In this document: positions 56,775 to 64,000 of the stretch, piece after piece
Layout of the letters: the number at the start of each line of letters is the position of its first letter
Numbering within the stretch: position 1 is the first letter of the stretch
Source of the DNA: JADLHS01 sp964561105
Lineage (GTDB): Bacteria; Verrucomicrobiota; Verrucomicrobiia; Limisphaerales; JADLHS01
Direction of reading: 5' to 3'
DNA: 64,000 nucleotides
Assembly: GCA_964561105.1 (NCBI GenBank)
Contig: CAZLOH010000026.1
Span: 9,724-73,723, forward strand
Notes under the pieces: generated by a model
What the model saw: only the letters and a program-made list of their open reading frames with translations
What the model was told of the DNA's origin: nothing
Databases searched by the model: none
Program-made: the position numbers and the translations under genes

Positions 56775-59561
56775 CTACCGCGAGGTCCGCAGCGCGTTGG
56801 TGGAACCGACCGACCGGAAGGCATCGCGGTAGAACGAATAGTTGCGCAGCAAACTCGATTGGAAATCGTCGAACGCCGGAATGTCCATCGGGCCGACGGC
56901 GGGGTCGTTGGTCTCCCTGAACACCGTCACCGCCCCGCGATCAGAAATGCGTTGCACCGTATCCGACAACGGGGCAGACGCCTCCAGCCGGCTGCCAAAC
57001 TGCATTTCCTGGCCCTGGATCACGGCAAATTGCTCGTAAGAATTCAAATAAATCCGCCGGTCCGCGGTTGCGGGCAGCGCGTAAAGTGATTGGCCCTGAT
57101 ACAACTCCCCCACCGGCACCGGCAAGCCCAGGACATCCAGCAACGTGGGCAGCAAATCCACCTGCGAACCCACGACCGGGTTGATGCGATACTCCGGATG
57201 TTCGGGATCCATGAGGATGAGCGGGACGTTGGTCAGCCGCGGCGTGAGCCGCCAGCCGTGCCCGATGGGGCCGCCATTCTGCCCCAGCATCTCGCCGTGA
57301 TCCGCGGTGATCACCACCAGCGTCTTCGCCAGCAAGCCCGTTGCCTTTAGTTCATCCAGCAGCGACGCAATGATCGAATCCATGTACAGCAGCTCGTTCA
57401 GATATTGGGGCGAAAAATCCCCCATCTGACCCAATTTGAATTTGCGAAACTCTTTCGGGATTTTGTCGAACGGTTGATGCGGGGCCGCCGGAATGTAGGT
57501 CAGGAAGAAACGCCGCCCCGAACCGGCGTAGGATTTCAACTGCTGCCGAATCGCTTGGGCGGTGGATTCCTCCGGCAACCCCCACGAGACGCGTTCGGCG
57601 CTTTGCGCACCCGGCATCGTGTCCGCATCATAGGTGGCCGCAAGCTGCCGGCCGTGCAGGAAATTCCGGAAGCCCGTGTAGTCGAGATAGGAAGAATAGA
57701 AGAGGGAACATTCGTAACCGTGATCGTCGAGGATTTCAAAAATGCTCTTCACCGGCACGTGATTGAGCGTGAACTGACTGAAATCCGCCACTGGATACAG
57801 CCCGGTAAACGTGGCAAAGCGCGCCTGAATGGAGCCGGCAAAACTGGAAAAAAAGTTCGGGAACAGCTCCATGCGATCCTGGTAGCGGGACAGGAGCGGC
57901 TGGGTGTCAATGTCGCCGCTAAACAGGGAGAGATGCTCGTTGTAGGTGGACTCTTGAAAGATCAGCAGCACGTTCAGCTCGCGCGGATGAGTTGCTGTCG
58001 CCACCTTCGCCGTCCGCCCCCACTCCGGCATCCCCAACCGCGCGGCCATCTGGCGAAACTCCTTCGGGCTGGGCGTGTGGTTGACGGCGCGTTTCCACAA
58101 TGGACTGGACTGCACCAGGCGAAGTACCCCCTGCCCCTCGGCATTGTCCGGTTTCGTAATCACTAGCCCCAACACGGCCAGCAATGCAAAGCACCCCACG
58201 AGACACCAGCCGCGGAGCTGTCGCTCGGCCACCGCGCCCGGTGAGTTTCCGCGTTGCTGCCAGCGCGCCATCAGGCGCGCCATCACGCCATAAACCAACG
58301 CCACCACGATCATGACCCCGCCGAGCGCGGGCAGGTAGGGCCGGGCCAGCCGCCACATCATTTTGGGATCATTGCCAAACGCCAGGATGTCCCAACCCAG
58401 GCGCACCCCCGTCAACTGGGTTAACCGCAAGTCCACCAACGCCAGCAGAATCAGAATCAATCCCGCCACATCCAACCACCACAGCGAACGGCCGGGCCGA
58501 AACCGCTCATACGAGATCGCAGCGACTGCCAGCAGCCCCGCCAAAAACAGTTCCCCGAGGAAGTAGTGCGGAAACTTGGCAGCGTAACCCATGAGATTGT
58601 TCAAATTCTCCGCCATTGGATAAAACGAACTGGACAACAACAGGACCGCGATGAAGTAAAATACCGCCACACCCGCCCAGGGATGCAGAATTCCCTTCCG
58701 CCACGCTACCAACGTGGCAATCACGAACAGCACCACGAGACAGCCCGCCAACAACAGAAAATAAGGCGGAAAATCCCCCACATCCGGGTCCACCAACCGA
58801 AACAACCCCCAAATGAACACCGCCCAACTCAGTGGCAGCAGCAGCCAGCCCGGATGAAACATCCGGCGACCTCCGTGCAACTGGAACAACGCCAGCACCC
58901 CAAACAGTAGAATGACCCACAAATCACTCTCCCGCCCGCGCAGTTCCTGCCAGCAAAGCACCCAATACAATCCCGCCAGAATCGCCGTTACGGTAAAAAT
59001 CTGTCGCTCCCGTTTGAGCCGAACCAGAACGTAGTAAATTGACACGTAGCCAAGAATCCATACGGCCAGGTAGGGCGGACGAAAAAACAGATTCAAACTC
59101 AAGTAGGCCCAGAGATCGCTGAACTTCAGCACCCCCGTCATGACCGGATACAAATAATTTTTGTCTCCTTCATGGAACAACAGGAAGATCAGCAGACCGC
59201 CCAGACCCACGATCATCGCATTGGCGGCCCGCACGGCCCGCACGCCGGCGGGCTGACATTGCCGCCCCAACTGGATCAGCGAGTAAACCATCACCGCCCC
59301 CACGGCATAGAACGCGAACGTGTTCAGCCAGGTCAGAGGCAAAGTGCTGTAGCGCCAGTGAATCTCTTCGAGATGCTTCCGCAAACCGACGATCAGAATC
59401 ACTTTGACCACGGCCAGCACGCCAAAGATGACGACCAACCGGCTCGTCACCGCCGACGAAGTCAGCAGCCACCGACTCCAGCCCACGGGAGCGCGGTCGT
59501 GCTCAGGATCGGGACGCGGCGTATCAATCTGGTTCAAACTGGGACCTGGTTTGGCGGCCAT
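56775..59561 (-). CDS. LTA-synthase-like membrane sulfatase (alkaline phosphatase superfamily)
   Basis: 928 residues. The first ~480 residues contain a dozen or so membrane helices; the last ~420 form an extracytoplasmic sulfatase-fold domain: LNVLLIFQESTYNEHLSLFS with a Thr that can act as nucleophile, RFATFTGLYPVADFSQF, RRFFLTYIPAAPHQPFDKIP, and the metal site VVITADHGEMLGQNG with GHGWRLTPR. This is the layout of LtaS and related phosphoglycerol or phosphoethanolamine transferases, but with a longer membrane part. The acceptor is unknown. It is divergent from fcl. Confidence 0.86.
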   Translation of the reverse strand: MAAKPGPSLNQIDTPRPDPEHDRAPVGWSRWLLTSSAVTSRLVVIFGVLAVVKVILIVGLRKHLEEIHWRYSTLPLTWLNTFAFYAVGAVMVYSLIQLGRQCQPAGVRAVRAANAMIVGLGGLLIFLLFHEGDKNYLYPVMTGVLKFSDLWAYLSLNLFFRPPYLAVWILGYVSIYYVLVRLKRERQIFTVTAILAGLYWVLCWQELRGRESDLWVILLFGVLALFQLHGGRRMFHPGWLLLPLSWAVFIWGLFRLVDPDVGDFPPYFLLLAGCLVVLFVIATLVAWRKGILHPWAGVAVFYFIAVLLLSSSFYPMAENLNNLMGYAAKFPHYFLGELFLAGLLAVAAISYERFRPGRSLWWLDVAGLILILLALVDLRLTQLTGVRLGWDILAFGNDPKMMWRLARPYLPALGGVMIVVALVYGVMARLMARWQQRGNSPGAVAERQLRGWCLVGCFALLAVLGLVITKPDNAEGQGVLRLVQSSPLWKRAVNHTPSPKEFRQMAARLGMPEWGRTAKVATATHPRELNVLLIFQESTYNEHLSLFSGDIDTQPLLSRYQDRMELFPNFFSSFAGSIQARFATFTGLYPVADFSQFTLNHVPVKSIFEILDDHGYECSLFYSSYLDYTGFRNFLHGRQLAATYDADTMPGAQSAERVSWGLPEESTAQAIRQQLKSYAGSGRRFFLTYIPAAPHQPFDKIPKEFRKFKLGQMGDFSPQYLNELLYMDSIIASLLDELKATGLLAKTLVVITADHGEMLGQNGGPIGHGWRLTPRLTNVPLILMDPEHPEYRINPVVGSQVDLLPTLLDVLGLPVPVGELYQGQSLYALPATADRRIYLNSYEQFAVIQGQEMQFGSRLEASAPLSDTVQRISDRGAVTVFRETNDPAVGPMDIPAFDDFQSSLLRNYSFYRDAFRSVGSTNALRTSR

Positions 59562-59614
59562 CGGTGCGTGCTTGTCGCAATCGTCGTGCCCAGCTTAGTA
59601 TGCTTCCCGGGACA

Positions 59615-60556
59615 ATGAAGCAACATTCTCGCATCTACATCGCCGGCCATCGCGGCCTGGTTGGCAGCGCCATCTGGCGCGAACTCCAGCAACGCGGCTT
59701 CACCCAACTGATCGGCCGCACCCACGGCGAACTCGAACTGCTGGACGCCGCCGCCGTGGACGCGTTTTATGCCGGGACCAGGCCCGAATACGTCGTGGTC
59801 GCCGCCGCCCGCGTCGGGGGCATTCTCGCCAACGATTCCCGCCCGGCCGAGTTCATCTATGAAAACCTGCAAATTCAGAACCACCTCATCCACGGGGCCT
59901 GGAAAGCCGGCGTCCGCAAACTGTTGTTCCTCGGCAGCTCCTGCATCTATCCCCGCCTCGCGCCGCAACCGATGTCCGAGGACTGCCTGTTGACCGGTCC
60001 GCTCGAAGAAACCAATCAGTGGTATGCCATCGCGAAAATTGCCGGCATCAAGATGTGCCAGGCGTATCGTCGTCAATACGGCTGCGACTTCATCTGCGCG
60101 ATGCCGACCAATCTGTATGGCGCGAACGACAACTACGACCTGAACGGCTCCCACGTCATCCCCGCCCTGCTCCGGAAGTTTCACGAAGCCAAAGTGGCCG
60201 GGCACGACACCGTCACCTGCTGGGGCACGGGCAATCCCCGCCGCGAATTTCTCCTGGCCGACGACCTCGCCCGCGCCTGCGCCTTCCTCCTGGAACAATA
60301 CAGCGACGAACAATTCATCAACATCGGTTGCGGCCAGGATGTCACCATCCGCGAACTCGCGGAAACCATCCAACGCATCGTGGGCTTTGAAGGGAAGATC
60401 GTTTGGGACACCACCAAACCGGATGGCACTCCGCGCAAGCTGCTGGATTGTTCGCGCCTGTTCGCGCTGGGCTGGAAACCGCAAGTGGAACTGGAATCCG
60501 GCCTCCGCCTGGCCTACGCGGATTTTCTAAAACGCGCCGCCCCCACTGCGGCGTAG
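59615..60556 (+). CDS. fcl: GDP-L-fucose synthase
   Basis: 313 residues from the ATG at 59615. The extended-SDR cofactor motif is IYIAGHRGLVGSAIWREL. The catalytic Ser is in LLFLGSSCIYP and the Tyr/Lys are in NQWYAIAKIAGIK; PTNLYGANDNYDLNGSHVIP and WGTGNPRREFLLADDLA are diagnostic of the family. It converts GDP-4-keto-6-deoxymannose to GDP-L-fucose for surface polysaccharide. The partner dehydratase gene is not in the window. Confidence 0.95.
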   Translation: MKQHSRIYIAGHRGLVGSAIWRELQQRGFTQLIGRTHGELELLDAAAVDAFYAGTRPEYVVVAAARVGGILANDSRPAEFIYENLQIQNHLIHGAWKAGVRKLLFLGSSCIYPRLAPQPMSEDCLLTGPLEETNQWYAIAKIAGIKMCQAYRRQYGCDFICAMPTNLYGANDNYDLNGSHVIPALLRKFHEAKVAGHDTVTCWGTGNPRREFLLADDLARACAFLLEQYSDEQFINIGCGQDVTIRELAETIQRIVGFEGKIVWDTTKPDGTPRKLLDCSRLFALGWKPQVELESGLRLAYADFLKRAAPTAA

Positions 60557-60743
60557 CCGGAACGATACGTGGGACAACCGTTGCGCCGGCCGCAAACCTG
60601 GCGCTCAAACGACACGAGCACCGCGTCTCGACTGCCATCGCCGGCCACACCACTCGCAGTGGATTGACTCGACGCACGCTCTTCCCGAGAATCCGCGTCA
60701 TGAATTTTCTCGACCGGTCCAGCCGCGCGATGCGCGGCTTGAT

Positions 60744-61877
60744 ATGAGCCAATCCCTGGAGATCGTTTCCTGCGCGCGGACGCCGCGCGACATCACCCGC
60801 TTTCTGAAAGTCAGTTACGCCATTTACGGCGCGGACCCGCATTGGGTCGCCCCGCTGTTGTTGGACTTGAAAAAAGTGTTCACCAACGCGAACCCGCTGT
60901 TCGCGCACGCCGAGATGCAACTCTGGATCGCGCGCCGCAACGGCCGGGACGTCGGCCGCATTGCCGGGATCCTGGATCGGCATCACAACCAGGCCCATGC
61001 GGAGCAGACGGCGTTCTTCGGCTTTTTTGAGTGCGAAAACCATCCCCAAACCAGCCGGCAGCTCCTGGCTACGGTGCGGGATTGGGCGCGCCAGAAAGGA
61101 ATGTGCCGGCTGTTGGGGCCGATGAATCCCACCACCAATGACGAGTGCGGGTTGTTGGTGGATGGCTTTGATTCCTCGCCCATGCTGATGATGACCTACA
61201 ATCCGCGCTATTATGCGGACCTGCTCACCACCGAAGGTTTTGTCAAAGCCAAGGACCTGGTGGCCTATCAGATCAAGGTGGCGGGCATTCCGCGCGAACG
61301 GCTCGAACGCATCGCCGGCAAGACGCGCCAGCGCCATCCCCAATTTCGCTTCACGCCCGTGCGCCGGAAAACGCTGGCCACCGACCTCGTCAAAATCAAG
61401 GAGATCTACAACGCGGCCTGGCAGGACAACTGGGGTTTCATTCCCATGACCGACGCGGAAATTGATTTTATGGCCGACCGTCTCAAGCCGCTGCTCGTGG
61501 AGGGACTGGTGTGGATCGCCGAAGCCGCCGGCGAACCAGTGGGGTTCATGCTCACGTTGCCGGATTTCAACGAGGCGCTCAAACCGTTGCGCGGCCGCCT
61601 GAACACGCCCAAAGTTCTCGGCCTGCTCCCGTACGCCTTGGGCCGGAAAGTTCCAACCGGTTGTCGCGTCATCACGCTGGGGGTCAAAGCGAAATATCGC
61701 CATCGCGGCATCGAAGCGGTGATGCTGGCCGAGGGCCTGTTGACGGGGCTGCGGCTGGGTTTCAAAACCGCCGAAGCGTCATGGATTCTGGAGGACAACC
61801 TCATGATGCGTCGGTTGCTGAAACCATTCGGCGGCCAGGTTTACAAGACTTACCGGATTTACGAACGCGAGGTTTGA
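60744..61877 (+). CDS. GNAT-fold acyltransferase-like protein
   Basis: 377 residues. The C-terminal half reads as a GNAT domain: IYNAAWQDNWGFIPMTDAEI, VWIAEAAGEPVGFMLTLPDF, then VITLGVKAKYRHRGIEAVML (acyl-CoA-binding loop RHRGI) and AEASWILEDNLMMRRLLKPF. The N-terminal half (YAIYGADPHWVAPLLLDLKK, LLGPMNPTTNDECGLLVDGF) is a second related half-domain, giving the double-GNAT layout of a widespread uncharacterised group. The last 19 bp overlap the convergent PAP2 gene. Confidence 0.82.
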   Translation: MSQSLEIVSCARTPRDITRFLKVSYAIYGADPHWVAPLLLDLKKVFTNANPLFAHAEMQLWIARRNGRDVGRIAGILDRHHNQAHAEQTAFFGFFECENHPQTSRQLLATVRDWARQKGMCRLLGPMNPTTNDECGLLVDGFDSSPMLMMTYNPRYYADLLTTEGFVKAKDLVAYQIKVAGIPRERLERIAGKTRQRHPQFRFTPVRRKTLATDLVKIKEIYNAAWQDNWGFIPMTDAEIDFMADRLKPLLVEGLVWIAEAAGEPVGFMLTLPDFNEALKPLRGRLNTPKVLGLLPYALGRKVPTGCRVITLGVKAKYRHRGIEAVMLAEGLLTGLRLGFKTAEASWILEDNLMMRRLLKPFGGQVYKTYRIYEREV

Positions 61878-62824
61878 ATAGTCCGGCTCGCCGCTGGCGG
61901 TGCGGGGGGTTGATTTCCAAATTTGAAATACAGCCAGTTGCCTAGCGGCAAAAGCAACGCCGCCGTCACCATCCCGCCGATCACGTCCACCACATAGTGA
62001 TACCGACCATAGACCGTCGAAATGCACAACAGGATGACCGCAAGCAGGTGCAGGTACCGAATCCTCCGAAGATACCGGAACGAGAAATACAGCGTGCCGA
62101 GCGCCACCGCCACGTGGCTGCTCGGGAAGGCCGCCCCCGCCGATTCGAAGTGTTCGTAAACCCAAGCCATGATCTGATACCAGATCGCGCCGCGAACCGA
62201 CTCTGGCACCGCCAGGCTCCCGTCCGGCAGGACCTCGGGCGGGAGAACGACGCCAGCCAGGTGGAGATCAACAATCCGCGGCCCCACCACTGGTAGAAAG
62301 ATGTAGATCGCATAGCAGACGTACAACACGAACGAAACGACCGCGATGAAGTGCCGGAACTGTCGGCGGTCGCGGAGCAGCAAGGCCAGCCCGATGCCCG
62401 CGATCATGAAATAGAAAGAGCAGTACGCGGCATACATCACTTCCGCGAGCCATCGCGCCGGAAATCGCAGCATGAGTTCCAGCCCGGGCTGCCAGCCGAA
62501 CAAGCCTTTTTCGGCGCGAAGAAAATAAACGTCCAGGTAACCCACGCTCGTCATTTGGTTCAACAATTCCGTTTCGCGATAAAACCAGATGTAGAGCGGC
62601 ACGGGGTAGAACTCGCGCAGAAAGCCGATGGGCCGGTTTGCGGGCCGGCGGGCCGCCAGTTGGATCAACCCATGCACCAAAACCAAAATCACGACTTGGA
62701 TCAGGAGCAGCCACGGCCAGTTGCTCAGGCGCGCCCCGTGAAACACGAGAATGATCAACCCCACGAACAGGACGTATCCCTGCGTCGCATAATCCACGAA
62801 CGAGTAATGCTTCAAGCGCAACAC
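61859..62824 (-). CDS. PAP2 family membrane phosphatase
   Basis: 321 residues starting at a GTG (62824); TTG codons at 62821 and 62815 are alternatives. About six membrane helices. The PAP2 motifs are GAAFPSSHVAVALGTL (PSSH) and STVYGRYHYVVDVIGGMV (the SxxxGxxHxxxD pattern); the first, lysine-containing motif is poorly preserved. It resembles inositol phosphorylceramide synthase-like PAP2 proteins in the long N-terminal part. It is a lipid phosphatase or transferase; substrate unknown. Confidence 0.86.
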   Translation of the reverse strand: MLRLKHYSFVDYATQGYVLFVGLIILVFHGARLSNWPWLLLIQVVILVLVHGLIQLAARRPANRPIGFLREFYPVPLYIWFYRETELLNQMTSVGYLDVYFLRAEKGLFGWQPGLELMLRFPARWLAEVMYAAYCSFYFMIAGIGLALLLRDRRQFRHFIAVVSFVLYVCYAIYIFLPVVGPRIVDLHLAGVVLPPEVLPDGSLAVPESVRGAIWYQIMAWVYEHFESAGAAFPSSHVAVALGTLYFSFRYLRRIRYLHLLAVILLCISTVYGRYHYVVDVIGGMVTAALLLPLGNWLYFKFGNQPPAPPAASRTIQTSRS

Positions 62825-63079
62825 GGCTCACGCGGCGGTTGAACCAGCATCACGCATAGGGCCGAGCGCCCTTGCCCACAACGCCGAACTGTCAGAGTGA
62901 CGCCCCGTTGGGCGGCGCCGCCCTGACTTGGAGGATGAAGTTGCTGTCGTTACGTGAACCATTGGGGCCGCTGTTTGTGACCGAGTTTGAATGACGAACC
63001 AAGCATTCACTGGAGACGCCATGGACCTGTCGGAAGCTAGATAAAAATTTCCCGCTCGGTTTTCGCCGGAAGCAATGTT

Positions 63080-63664
63080 TTACAGTCGTTTGGCCAGTTC
63101 GGCCTGACTGTGCGCCAGCACGTCCCGGTGCAGCGAATTGCCGTGCGCATCTATCGTCACCACGGCAGGAAAATCCGCCACCTCCAGCTCCCAGATCGCT
63201 TCCGGCGACCCAAACTTCTCCTGGAAATAAACGTGGCGCACCTGCTTGATGCAATCGGCCAGCACCTGCGCCGCCCCGCCGATGGCGTGGAGATACACGC
63301 AACCATACTCCTTGCACGCCGCCAGGGTCCGCTCGCCCATGCCGCCTTTGCCGATGACTCCCCGCACGCCAAAATCGCGGATGATCTGTCCTTGGTACGG
63401 CTCCTCGCGGATCGAGGTGGTCGGCCCGGCGGCGGTGCATTTGTAACTGCCATCCGCTTGCCGCATCATCACCGGACCGCAATGATAAATAATGCCGTCG
63501 CGCAAGCTGACCCCTTCCGGCAGTTCGCCGCCCTCATGCAAATACTTGTGAACCGCATCGCGCCCGGTGTGAACGATGCCGGAAATCAATACCTCGTCGC
63601 CGACGTACAGCGCGCGAATCTTTTCTTCCGTGAACGGGAAGGTCAACTTCGTCATAGTCCGCAT
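63080..63664 (-). CDS. class I fumarase / tartrate dehydratase beta domain protein
   Basis: 194 residues from the ATG at 63664; the ATG at 63655 is an alternative. Blocks typical of the beta (C-terminal) domain are present: VLISGIVHTGRDAVHKYL, YHCGPVMMR, CTAAGPTTSIREEPYQGQII, VRGVIGKGGMGERTLAACKE, YLHAIGGAAQVLADCIK. Class I fumarases need an alpha domain carrying the Fe-S cluster ligands. No alpha gene lies immediately upstream: that side (63665-64000) holds repeats only, so the alpha partner must be elsewhere. It catalyses fumarate/malate interconversion if paired. Confidence 0.9.
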   Translation of the reverse strand: MRTMTKLTFPFTEEKIRALYVGDEVLISGIVHTGRDAVHKYLHEGGELPEGVSLRDGIIYHCGPVMMRQADGSYKCTAAGPTTSIREEPYQGQIIRDFGVRGVIGKGGMGERTLAACKEYGCVYLHAIGGAAQVLADCIKQVRHVYFQEKFGSPEAIWELEVADFPAVVTIDAHGNSLHRDVLAHSQAELAKRL

Positions 63665-63689
63665 TTCAATCCAAACCCGGCCCGATGTC

Positions 63690-63927
63690 CAGCGCACTGA
63701 ATGTCGAGCCGCGCTGAAGGCAGGATCAGGCCGTGCTGGCAGTACTCCAGCGAGCGTTCCGATCGCCAAGGCGCGTGATCGCTGTTCCCTCTCCTGGGGG
63801 AGAGGGTCAGGGTGAGAATGCTCCCGAATAAGTCTTGTGCTTTGAATCCCAGAACCGTAGCCGCCGACGTGAGGAGGCGGAAAAGACCGCTGTTCAACGG
63901 CATCCGCCTCGTTACCTCGGCGGCTAC
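63690..63927. repeat. composite repeat with palindromic element, third copy
   Basis: TGCTGGCAGTACTCCAGCGA (63739), CCCTCTCCTGGGGGAGAGGG (63787), GAATGCTCCCGAATAAG, then the GTAGCCGCCGACGTGAGGAG element (63857-63927). It is the inverse of the composites at 56.1 and 56.5 kb, with the parts in cyclically changed order. The remaining window to 64000 holds no gene that can be supported. Confidence 0.65.
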
Positions 63928-64000
63928 GGTGGGAAGGTTCATGGTAAGCTTCGACCTCCAACAATGGACGCGCATCGGGGCCATGAACCGCACCAAAACC

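Noticed and set aside
1..64000. tRNA and rRNA genes
   Set aside because: No T-loop GGTTCRAATCC with matching acceptor stem and no rRNA-like conserved blocks were found on reading either strand; a covariance search was not possible.

Overview
The window looks like chromosomal DNA of a free-living Verrucomicrobiota bacterium, probably from the Pedosphaera/Limisphaera side of the phylum. This is inferred from content, not from a marker gene. The signs are: secreted proteins ending in a 'FRLESSTNLVDW'-type tail, several class III pseudopilins with a very conserved N-terminus, DUF1343/NamZ, GH88, GH16 and Calx-beta proteins, a high G+C content, and many short palindromic repeats between genes. A 100-N scaffold gap lies at 52675-52774.

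Layout. 1-10.6 kb: the end of an NtrC-type sigma-54 activator, a sigma-54 promoter, an exported coiled-coil protein, an outer-membrane barrel, a sensor histidine kinase, a beta-propeller-like exported protein and a 1457-residue Calx-beta/Ig protein. 10.8-15.1 kb: a GH16 glucanase and a coupled pair of M16 peptidases (one with and one without the zinc motif). 15.1-17.9 kb: degenerate repeats, a broken integron integrase, a probable attI, one clear gene cassette with a well-formed attC, and a second cassette carrying a CPBP protease. 18-29.4 kb: housekeeping genes (murA, rpsB-tsf, proC, a YggS-type protein, an AI-2E family permease, LAB_N) and small unknowns. 29.7-37.7 kb: a DUF2339 membrane protein, a RelE-type toxin-antitoxin pair, an old-yellow-enzyme homologue, a GH88 hydrolase, and a short-chain dehydrogenase with a palindromic element inserted in frame. 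37.8-52.2 kb: aroB, an FKBP lipoprotein, an M50 protease, a beta-lactamase/NamZ fusion with marC and an unknown upstream gene, an esterase, an ECF sigma/anti-sigma operon, hisB, and an ABC exporter with a TPR protein. 52.2-56.8 kb: a tandem ~239-bp repeat and three paralogous pseudopilin genes. 56.8-64 kb: an LTA-synthase-like sulfatase, fcl, a GNAT protein, a PAP2 phosphatase and a fumarase beta domain.

Three things stand out. (1) Each of the three pseudopilin genes has a ~75-nt 5' leader whose stems keep pairing while their sequences differ, in an interleaved (pseudoknot) order. Two of the leaders begin where a sigma-54 promoter should start transcription. I do not recognise this RNA. (2) A decaying chromosomal integron lies at 16.0-17.9 kb, with an attC whose outer box exactly complements the left end of its own cassette. 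(3) A ~65-71-bp palindromic element occurs five times, once in frame inside a dehydrogenase gene, comparable in behaviour to the Rickettsia palindromic elements.

No tRNA, rRNA or CRISPR array was seen. All family names come from reading motifs; no database search was run.
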